The translations under genes were made by a program, and so were the position numbers. Below, in pieces: positions 52,213 to 59,490 of a DNA stretch of 64,000 nucleotides (position 1 is its first letter; each line of letters begins with the position of its first letter). A model generated the notes under the pieces. That model searched no databases and was not told the DNA's origin. It saw nothing but the letters and a program-made list of their open reading frames with translations. Origin of the DNA: Ichthyophis bannanicus (Eukaryota > Chordata > Amphibia > Gymnophiona > Ichthyophiidae); contig CM066034.1 in the NCBI GenBank assembly GCA_033557465.1, positions 412,898,159-412,962,158 on the forward strand, given 5' to 3'.

Positions 52213-53679
52213 TGTGATAAGGAAGCTTATCATAGCTCAGGAAGGAGCTATAGAAAAGGTGAAGTGACTCTAAACAAGCAACCTGTCAGTTCTGGTAGAA
52301 ATAAGAAAACAGAATTTTGCCATAAAAGACTACCAGTCCCAGAATGCACCAGGTTTCCAACAGCCATTAGAGGAGCTGAAGTGAGGAAACGTGTGTTCAA
52401 TCAGGAGGGCTATGAGGTAATCCCTAAGCACTCATCTCAAAGGGCAGGGCCTGATTCAGCACAGCTGCGCTGTGTTAGGGAGGATCACTCATCTAAGCAG
52501 AATAAGAGTAGAGTTTATTCTACAGATGACCATCTTCATGATCACCTTGGATATCCAGAGAATCAGTTTGAGCTTGATCATCAGTTTCATCTGAAGGATC
52601 ATCAGAAGCAGAAGCCAAACCGGACGGACAGAGAGGGAAAGAGACCCTCTGGAAGAAAGAGGAGAAAAGCCTTTGAGAGGTCTAGAAGAGTCCAAAGCAG
52701 TACGTATACTGGGAGGTATTCCAAGGGCCAGCATACACCATTGGACTGGGGAAAGCCAGAGGAATGGTGCTGCAGAGCTAGGAATCACCAGAGGGAGACG
52801 GCTGCACGTGGAAGGGACCCTAGGACCCGTGCCAGAAGGTATGTGAAGAGATATCCAGTGTCCAGGGATCTGGATTGGAAGGCTGGACATAAGAACTGGA
52901 CTACATACTGGCCAGGCTATATAGAGAGGAACTCTAGCAGCAATGGAAGCTCAGGTATGAACACTGATCTATGCCCTAGCTATAACCTTGAAAGACAGCA
53001 GGGAAACAAGTATTCTCCTGAAAGTGCTCCATTGATAGATTCATCTGTGCCAATCCATGATATTGAACCCATGCTTGTTGAACAAGGGGGAATAATAGCA
53101 GATGAAGATCCTATTTATATGGACTGCTCTCTATCTAAACTCCGTTGGTAACTTTCTGTTATAAAGTACAGCAACCATCACAAAGAAATACAAATTTGTT
53201 CTTTAATCTACTCAGAAAAGCTCCTGAAGCAGGATTTGACCCACACAGTAGAAAGCAAGCCAGCTAAGGGGTTTCAGCTGGATAACTGCTAGCAATTAAG
53301 CCTTACCTAATTGCTTGTGAGCTAGGAAGAGAATCACTTCTGTATCTATGTGGGAAGTAATCAGAGGTTAATCCGAAAAGAACAGTTTGTTTCTTGCTTT
53401 GTGGCTTGTCATTTGTTGTTTTCCTGATTTTGATTTTGTTTTTCCAAGTTAACACTGAAAGCAAGTTACCTAATTTATGTGCTACCAAGCATATCTGTGT
53501 TGGGAGAAATAACCCCATAAATAAATATCTTATTGGCTTTACCCAAGAGCACAACTAAATTATTGTCAGCAGCTGTGTCTGGTGTGAATGAACTACATTG
53601 CCCACAATACCTTGCAAATCATATAGAAATATGCACTTGCCAAGAGTGTGAAGATTCTCACCCAGGCAGCCGTCTGACA
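52213..53679 (+). repeat. 5' LTR with long open frame
   Basis: 1467 bp. It carries the same open frame as the 3' LTR, here about 312 codons from 52213 to 53151 with no early ATG (first Met late, at MNTDLCPSY). AATAAATATC near 53520 is a possible poly-A signal. Relative to the 3' LTR it lacks 12 bp (GTACCTGTGAGG region, in frame) and has 4 extra bp after the stop. Confidence 0.92.
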
Positions 53680-53681
53680 AA

Positions 53682-53700
53682 TGGCGTAGTTGGCAGGATT
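53682..53700 (+). promoter_or_regulatory. Primer-binding site, tRNA-Ser
   Basis: TGGCGTAGTTGGCAGGATT, two bases after the 5' LTR, is complementary to the 3' end (..AATCCTGCCGACTACG plus CCA) of vertebrate tRNA-Ser with one mismatch. This is where minus-strand DNA synthesis would start. The match is from memory of the tRNA sequence. Confidence 0.8.
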
Positions 53701-53999
53701 GTTTTTGCACAAAGGGGATTTACTTTGCTGAGGATTACAACTAAAGTTCAAGTTTAAAGCTGGAAAAAAATATTTTCCCTCAACTGCACTTTGGAGGAGA
53801 AGTGGATGTCCCAGGAGGAAAAGACCCTGTGCAGAGCTGGATTCATCACTGAGACAAGGTAATAAGTACCTGGGCATGTCTAGTGGTGGATGGGAGTAAG
53901 GCACAGGGGTAATTGAAAAAAAAAAGTAGAAAAAAACACACCTGTTTGGAAGGTGGTGCACTTTGGGTTTTTTTTTCTTTGTTTCTTGCAGGGATCAAG

Positions 54000-56900
54000 A
54001 TGGATCCAAAGGAACTACCTCAGTGGATGGCAGCCCAGTTTAGCAGGCAACAGGAGCTAGCACAGCAGGCTCAGGACACTGCTATGAGAGCCTTAATGGA
54101 CCAGCAGAAGCCAGTGCTTGATCTGGTGCAAGCCCTAGTTCAGCTGCAGAACCAAAGTGGAACAGATGCAAGACCAGCAGTGAATACTGGTACACCACAT
54201 GTGGACAGTGTGGGACTCAATCAAGGGATTGGGGTATTTAGTTTTGGGAAGCTAACTCCAGATGATAATGTTGATGATTTTCTAGAGTCTTTTGAAAGAG
54301 TGGCACAAGCATTAGCATGGCCAGAGACCCAGTGGGCAGTAAGGCTGGCAGCCTCATTAACTGGAGAGGCGCTTGCAGCTTATAGAGCAATGCCAGCAGC
54401 CCAGGCTTTGAATTATAAGGATGTAAAGGCTGCTATTAGAGATCGCCTAGGGTTGTCTATTTCAGAGTATAGGCGAATGTTTAGAGCTGTTACGTTGAGA
54501 GTGGGTGAAACACCCAGGGCTCTGAGTCAGAGAATCAGAGGTTTAGCTGTAAAATGGTTGGAGCCTGAGCAAAAGACGGTAGAAATGTTATTAGATATTA
54601 TAATGCTTGAACAATTTATGTCTGGGGTGCCTAAAGATTTGCACACTTTCCTTATACAGCAAAATTGCCAAAATCCTGGAGAGGCAACCATGCTAGCAGA
54701 GAGATTCTTGGGAGCCACGCAGGCTTGCCATAGAATGGGTGGCCCTCTGAAGATAGGTGCTGAGGCAAGTTGTGCTGTATCAGAAAAGAAAATAATTAAA
54801 AATGTTTCTGATAATGAATGTACTGTATCAAACCAGATGACACAGTGGAATAGAGAGAAATGTTTCAAGTGTGGAAAATGGGGACACTTAGAAAAAGGAT
54901 GCCAGTCACACACTAGCTTAATGGGTGTGGAGTTAGAAAAGCCTAAGGAAGGATTTATTTTGATGGTTGATGTGCAAGGAATTACCATAAATGCTTTGTT
55001 AGACTCTGGGGCAGACCAGAGTATGATGTCAGAAAGGCTTTGGCAGAGAATAGAGGCCCAAGAAGGATTTGTGCCTAGAACCCCTGAAAGCCAAGTTCAC
55101 ATCAGATGCATTCATGGTGCTGCAATACCACATCCCACCTATAGGCTAAAGGTTAAGTGCCTGGGGGAACAAGAGGAAGTCCTGGTAGCAGTGGTGCCTA
55201 GGCTACCCTTTGATTTGGTTCTAGGAAAGGACTGGCCAAGATTTAAGCAGGGTCTAGTGGAAAGGCTAGGAAAGAAGGAGGGAGAAGGTTTAATAATGGA
55301 AATAGCTCCCGGGCCTTTCTTTGGAAGTCCTCAGTCCCTAGCTAAAAAGATGGTTCAGCTTCCAGAAGGCCAAACTATGGGTAATAAGAGGGGCCTTGTA
55401 TCCACCCGCTCGCAGGCTAAGATAGAGAGCCAGCAGAAGGAGGAGGGGGAGGAGGCAGAGTTATTAGGAGACTTACCCTCTCATGATGATTTAATAACCC
55501 CATCATCTGGTAAAGTAAGAAAGTTGAAAGCACAAAAGAGGCGTGAGAGACTTTGCAGAGCACAGGGTAGGGCTGAGATGTTAGCTGGTCAAAGTTTACC
55601 CTGGGTGCCAGCTGAGTTAGTGGCAAAGTTTCCTAACTTTCCACAAGAGCAGCGAGCGGATCAAGCTCTCACCCGAGCTTTTAAGTATGCTCATGAGGTC
55701 AGGGAGGAATTGCCCAGATTCAAACTAGATAATGAAATATTATATAGAGAGAGTCAGGACCCCAGAAATGGGACCATACGTAAACAATTGGTGGTACCCA
55801 CAACTTTCAAAGGGCTAGTACTTAGATTAGCACATGATCATCCAGTTGGAGGTCATAAAGGGATGCAAGGAACGCTGGATCAAATACTTATGCATTTTTA
55901 CTGGCCAGGCATTTTCAAAGAAACTGCCCAGTTTTGTGCTGCATGTCCAGCGTGTCAGCGAGTTACAGCGGCTCACCCACCAGTGGTGCCATTGATCCCC
56001 ATGCCAATTATCACAGACCCAATTGGTCACATTGCCATGGATATTGTAGGCCCATTAGTCAAAACGCCCCGAGGTTTCCAATACATCCTAGTTATGGTAG
56101 ATCAGGCAACAAGGTTTCCCTGGGCCATACCATTGAGGAATGTGTCGGCAAAAACAATAGCTTTAGAGCTAGTAAAATTGTTTTGTGAAGTGGGATTCCC
56201 AAGAGAGGTGTTGACTGACCGAGGGTCCAATTTTGTATCCAAATATTTGGCCCAGGTCTGGGATGCCTTTGGCATTCATCACGTAAAAACCTCAGCCTAC
56301 CATCCACAATCAAACGGTTTGGTGGAGAGATTCAACCAAACTCTCAAACAAATGTTGAGAAGGGGGTTAGCAGGAGAGGTAAAAGAATGGGATATGTTAT
56401 TGCCTTTTGCCTTGTATGCCTGCAGGGAAAGAATTCAGGTGTCCCTAGGTGTAACCCCATATGAATTGATGTATGGTAGGGCTCCACGGGGTTTGTTAGA
56501 CATTTTGAGGGAACAATGGATTGATCCTGAACCAGGAAGTCAGGAGGTGCCACAGTTTCTACGTGACTTGAGAGCACGTTTGAAAAGGACCTCGCAGATT
56601 GCTGAGAGGAACCTGCAGGACAGTCAAGTGCGCCAGAAAGGGTGGTATGATAGGAAGGCCAAAAGCCGCCAATTAAGCATTGGTGGAAAGGTTTTGGTTC
56701 AAGTAGCAGGTACAGCTCCAAAATTTGAAGTACAGTGGAAAGGGCCATGGAAGGTTGTTAAACAAGTGAGCCCAGTATCTTATATGGTAGAAAATGCAAG
56801 AGGGCGTAGGCAGACCTACCATATTAATGTACTTAAGTCTTGGAAGGAGAGGCCTGTAAATAATAATGTCCCTGAAGCCAGTCAGGAAGTAAGTGAGCTT

Positions 56901-57941
56901 CAAAATGATAACACTCTCGTAGGTATTACGGACTGTAGGAAAGAAGTTTCACCAGTTAAACCAGTCCGTAATAACTTAAGCAGGGGGGTATGTGATAAGG
57001 AAGCTTATCATAGCTCAGGAAGGAGCTATAGAAAAGGTGAAGTGACTCTAAACAAGCAACCTGTCAGTTCTGGTAGAAATAAGAAAACAGAATTTTGCCA
57101 TAAAAGACTACCAGTCCCAGAATGCACCAGGTTTCCAACAGCCATTAGAGGAGCTGAAGTGAGGAAACGTGTGTTCAATCAGGAGGGCTATGAGGTAATC
57201 CCTAAGCACTCATCTCAAAGGGCAGGGCCTGATTCAGCACAGCTGTGCTGTGTTAGGGAGGATCACTCATCGAAGCAGAATAAGAGTAGAGTTTATTCTA
57301 CAGATGACCATCTTCATGATCACCTTGGATATCCAGAGAATCATCTTGAGCTTGATCATCAGTTTCATCTGAAGGATCATCAGAAGCAGAAGCCAAACCG
57401 GACGGACAGAGAGGGAAAGAGACCCTCTGGAAGAAAGAGGAGAAAAGCCTTTGAGAGGTCTAGAAGAGTCCAAAGCAGTACGTATACTGGGAGGTATTCC
57501 AAGGGCCAGCATACACCATTGGACTGGGGAAAGCCAGAGGAATGGTGCTGCAGAGCTAGGAATCACCAGAGGGTACCTGTGAGGGAGACGGCTGCACGTG
57601 GAAGGGACCCTAGGACCCGTGCCAGAAGGTATGTGAAGAGAGATCCAGTGTCCAGGGATCTGGATTGGAGGGCTGGACATAAGAACTGGACTACATACTG
57701 GCCAGGCTATATAGAGAGGAACTCTAGCAGCAATGGAAGCTCAGGTATGAACACTGATCTATGCCCTAGCTATAACCTTGAAAGACAGCAGGGAAACAAG
57801 TATTCTCCTGAAAGTGCTCCATTGATAGATTCATCTGTACCAATCCATGATATTGAACCCATGCTTGTTGAACAAGGGGGAATAATAGCAGATGAAGATC
57901 CTATTTATATGGACAGATCTCTATCTAAACTCCGTTGGTAA
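54000..57941 (+). CDS. Gag-protease-integrase polyprotein with LTR-encoded extension
   Basis: 1313 codons from the ATG at 54000 (context AAGATGG); an upstream in-frame start at 53913 is less likely. Capsid: DDNVDDFLESFERVAQALA, EYRRMFRAVTL and LEQFMSGVPKDLHTFL resemble the SCAN/Gmr1-type capsid (about 80-250). Zinc knuckle C-x2-C-x4-H-x4-C (CFKCGKWGHLEKGC, about 288). Protease: LLDSGADQSMM (about 335). Integrase: HPVGGHKGMQGTLD and CAACPACQ zinc domain (about 615-655), then a core with MDIVGP, LTDRGSNF and NGLVERFN, D-x35-E spacing. GPWKVV follows. Codons 1-997 lie inside and the last 316 lie in the 3' LTR. RT and RNase H are absent, so copying needs help in trans. Confidence 0.9.
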   Translation: MDPKELPQWMAAQFSRQQELAQQAQDTAMRALMDQQKPVLDLVQALVQLQNQSGTDARPAVNTGTPHVDSVGLNQGIGVFSFGKLTPDDNVDDFLESFERVAQALAWPETQWAVRLAASLTGEALAAYRAMPAAQALNYKDVKAAIRDRLGLSISEYRRMFRAVTLRVGETPRALSQRIRGLAVKWLEPEQKTVEMLLDIIMLEQFMSGVPKDLHTFLIQQNCQNPGEATMLAERFLGATQACHRMGGPLKIGAEASCAVSEKKIIKNVSDNECTVSNQMTQWNREKCFKCGKWGHLEKGCQSHTSLMGVELEKPKEGFILMVDVQGITINALLDSGADQSMMSERLWQRIEAQEGFVPRTPESQVHIRCIHGAAIPHPTYRLKVKCLGEQEEVLVAVVPRLPFDLVLGKDWPRFKQGLVERLGKKEGEGLIMEIAPGPFFGSPQSLAKKMVQLPEGQTMGNKRGLVSTRSQAKIESQQKEEGEEAELLGDLPSHDDLITPSSGKVRKLKAQKRRERLCRAQGRAEMLAGQSLPWVPAELVAKFPNFPQEQRADQALTRAFKYAHEVREELPRFKLDNEILYRESQDPRNGTIRKQLVVPTTFKGLVLRLAHDHPVGGHKGMQGTLDQILMHFYWPGIFKETAQFCAACPACQRVTAAHPPVVPLIPMPIITDPIGHIAMDIVGPLVKTPRGFQYILVMVDQATRFPWAIPLRNVSAKTIALELVKLFCEVGFPREVLTDRGSNFVSKYLAQVWDAFGIHHVKTSAYHPQSNGLVERFNQTLKQMLRRGLAGEVKEWDMLLPFALYACRERIQVSLGVTPYELMYGRAPRGLLDILREQWIDPEPGSQEVPQFLRDLRARLKRTSQIAERNLQDSQVRQKGWYDRKAKSRQLSIGGKVLVQVAGTAPKFEVQWKGPWKVVKQVSPVSYMVENARGRRQTYHINVLKSWKERPVNNNVPEASQEVSELQNDNTLVGITDCRKEVSPVKPVRNNLSRGVCDKEAYHSSGRSYRKGEVTLNKQPVSSGRNKKTEFCHKRLPVPECTRFPTAIRGAEVRKRVFNQEGYEVIPKHSSQRAGPDSAQLCCVREDHSSKQNKSRVYSTDDHLHDHLGYPENHLELDHQFHLKDHQKQKPNRTDREGKRPSGRKRRKAFERSRRVQSSTYTGRYSKGQHTPLDWGKPEEWCCRARNHQRVPVRETAARGRDPRTRARRYVKRDPVSRDLDWRAGHKNWTTYWPGYIERNSSSNGSSGMNTDLCPSYNLERQQGNKYSPESAPLIDSSVPIHDIEPMLVEQGGIIADEDPIYMDRSLSKLRW
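56978..56990 (+). promoter_or_regulatory. Polypurine tract before 3' LTR
   Basis: AAGCAGGGGGGTA directly precedes the TGTGAT start of the 3' LTR. It is the expected primer for plus-strand DNA synthesis and also lies inside the polyprotein frame. Confidence 0.8.
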
Positions 57942-58465
57942 CTTTCTGTTATAAAGTACAGCAACCATCACAAAGAAATACAAATTTGTTCTTTAATCTA
58001 CACAGAAAAGCTCCTGAAGCAGGATTTGACCCACACAGTAGAAAGCAAGCCAGCTAAGGGGTTTCAGCTGGATAACTGCTAGCAATTAAGCCTTACCTAA
58101 TTGCTTGTGAGCTAGGAAGAGAATCACTTCTGTATCTATGTGGGAAGTAGAGGTTAATCCGAAAAGAACAGTGTGTTTCTTGCTTTGTGGCTTGTCATTT
58201 GTTGTTTTCCTGATTTTGACTTTGTTTTTCCAAGTTAACACTGAAAGCAAGTTACCTAATTTATGTGCTACCAAGCATATCTGTGTTGGGAGAAATAACC
58301 CCATAAATAAATATCTTATTGGCTTTACCCAAGAGCACAACTAAATTATTGTCAGCAGCTGTGTCTGGTGTGAATGAACTACATTGCCCACAATACCTTG
58401 CAAATCATATAGAAATATGCACTTGCCAAGAGTGTGAAGATTCTCACCCAGGCAGCTGTCTGACA
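56991..58465 (+). repeat. 3' LTR, encoding the polyprotein C-terminus
   Basis: 1475 bp, about 99% identical to the 5' LTR by hand comparison. The polyprotein frame enters it at its first base and stops at 57941, giving 316 residues rich in Arg, Lys, His and Ser (for example GKRPSGRKRRKAFERSRR). ATAAAGT just after the stop and AATAAATATC near 58307 are possible poly-A signals. Confidence 0.92.
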
Positions 58466-58469
58466 GGCT
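58466..58469. repeat. 4-bp target duplication, right (LTR element)
   Basis: GGCT, matching 52209-52212. Confidence 0.75.
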
Positions 58470-58860
58470 TTAACTCCCGATCTAAGATATTGTCAGGGAC
58501 TCCCAAAAAATGCAGGTTATTGCGGCGAGACCTGTTTTCCAGGTCATCTAACTTGGCCTCCTGTGCCTGTAGCACAGCCTTCATATGGCCTACCTCCTGC
58601 TGCAGCTCCGTGATCGTGTCCTCTGTCTTCCCGATCTGGTTTTCAGCCTCCTGAATTCTGCTGCCCAGGGCTCCCATCGACGTCTGCAACAAATCCAGTT
58701 TGCACTTCACTGCTGACAGTGCCCCCACTACCGCCAGCATGATTTCCTCCACGAGCTCTGGTGCGGCCGTCGCTTGGGGCATCTGAGGCAGCTCCGCCAT
58801 TTTAGGTTGCGAGGCAGGCTTCTCCTTCTTGCGGTGTCTGGATTTCACCGCTGCTGCCAT
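58466..58860 (-). pseudogene. L1 ORF1, N-terminal half (split by LTR element)
   Basis: ATG at 58860 (a GTG lies 9 bases upstream). KSRHRKKEKPASQPKMAEL gives a basic start. A long heptad stretch (GSRIQEAENQIGKTEDTIT, ELQQEVGHMKAVLQ) forms the coiled coil, and LDDLENRSRRNNLHFLGVP starts the RRM. The frame is open to the insertion point and would join the other half in frame once the LTR element and one GGCT are removed. Confidence 0.9.
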
Positions 58861-59032
58861 GCCTTCCACCTCCTCAATTCAATTGCTATCTTCCCTCCGC
58901 TCTCTGGCTGATGCGCCTCATACTGCAGCCTACTTACTGCCCAAAACGGCAATTTTACCGGCACAGTGGGGGGGAAGGGCCCAGAGCTCAAGCGGTGCAC
59001 GTCCACCCGGGCTCACCACATCACGTGATCTC

Positions 59033-59047
59033 GCCTTGTCCCCTCTT
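59033..59047. repeat. L1 target-site duplication, right copy
   Basis: GCCTTGTCCCCTCTT, identical to 46960-46974, 12 kb away. CR1 sequence continues right after it. Confidence 0.9.
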
Positions 59048-59138
59048 ACTGCCCCTTTTACCTCTCTATCATCATCGGTCCAACTGGCTCTGTCACAGGT
59101 TGTTTGCTACTAATGTATTTGAAAAAGTCTTTATTATG
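59048..59138 (-). mobile_element. CR1 LINE, subfamily A, last piece of the interrupted copy
   Basis: Text equivalent to 39700-39790 (GGTCCAACTGGCTCTGTCAC, GAAAAAGTCTTTATT). It is the direct continuation of 46974 once the L1 is removed. It ends near 59138; no endonuclease part follows. Confidence 0.8.
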
Positions 59139-59297
59139 GGCCCAATTCTGATCCCATCATACATCTCCTTTATAGATCAGGGCTGACCTGGACGTACAAA
59201 GGAGATAATGATTCTGATCCCGCGGGGCACGTCTAGCCTCGCGGGATCAGAATCGCGATCTGGCCTGTATGTGCAGGCCAGGACTGTAATTCAGTCC
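59139..59297. repeat. Foldback element with nested inverted repeats
   Basis: GATTCTGATCCCGCG (59210) and CGCGGGATCAGAATC (59240) form a perfect 15-bp stem. ATCTCCTTT (59163) and AAAGGAGAT (59198) form another. A further ATTCTGATCCC lies at about 59149. About 160 bp, non-coding, possibly a small MITE. Confidence 0.6.
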
Positions 59298-59490
59298 CAG
59301 CCTACTACTACTACTACTACTACTATTTAGCACTTGTAAAGCGCCACACACGCAGTGCTGCACAGCTGACCAACAAGAGGTAGCTAACATACAAAGGACA
59401 GTCCCTGCCCGTCAGAGTCATGCTCATCGGACAAGAGACAATCCCTGCCTGTCAGAGTCATGCTCATCGGATCTTACAATATAAATAGAA
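59298..59490 (-). mobile_element. L2 LINE 3' end (same copy as 62371-64000)
   Basis: (CTA)n at 59298, then AGCACTTGTAAAGCGCCAC and the inverted L2 3' UTR. A 39-bp segment with CCCTGCC.GTCAGAGTCATG is present twice in tandem (59398 and 59437). It is separated from the coding part by an RTE insertion. Confidence 0.8.

Larger units (their letters stand above)
52213..58465 (+). mobile_element. Gmr1-like Ty3/Gypsy LTR element lacking RT/RNase H
   Basis: 6.25 kb with LTRs of 1467 bp (52213-53679) and 1475 bp (56991-58465), both starting TGTGAT and ending CTGACA, and a GGCT duplication. The PBS matches tRNA-Ser. One long frame encodes gag, protease and integrase. No RT or RNase H motif occurs anywhere. 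The SCAN-like gag and the absence of RT between protease and integrase point to the Gmr1 group, whose pol order is PR-INT-RT-RH. By hand the LTRs differ at about 13 sites plus two indels, so insertion is recent. It splits L1 ORF1. Confidence 0.9.
46975..59032 (-). mobile_element. Full-length L1 LINE, interrupted by an LTR element
   Basis: A minus-strand L1 of about 5.8 kb after subtracting the 6.26-kb LTR insertion. The poly-A tail is at 46975-46983, followed by ORF2 (about 47340-51090), a spacer with a long pyrimidine tract on the plus strand (51160-51560), ORF1 (51749-52212 and 58466-58860) and a 5' UTR to 59032. 15-bp target duplications flank it. It is inserted in a CR1 copy. ORF2 has frameshifts, so it is inactive. 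Confidence 0.92.

Noticed and set aside
54000..57941. A domesticated host SCAN/integrase-type gene
   Set aside because: It is flanked by near-identical LTRs, a primer-binding site, a polypurine tract and a target duplication, so it is an element gene, not a host gene.
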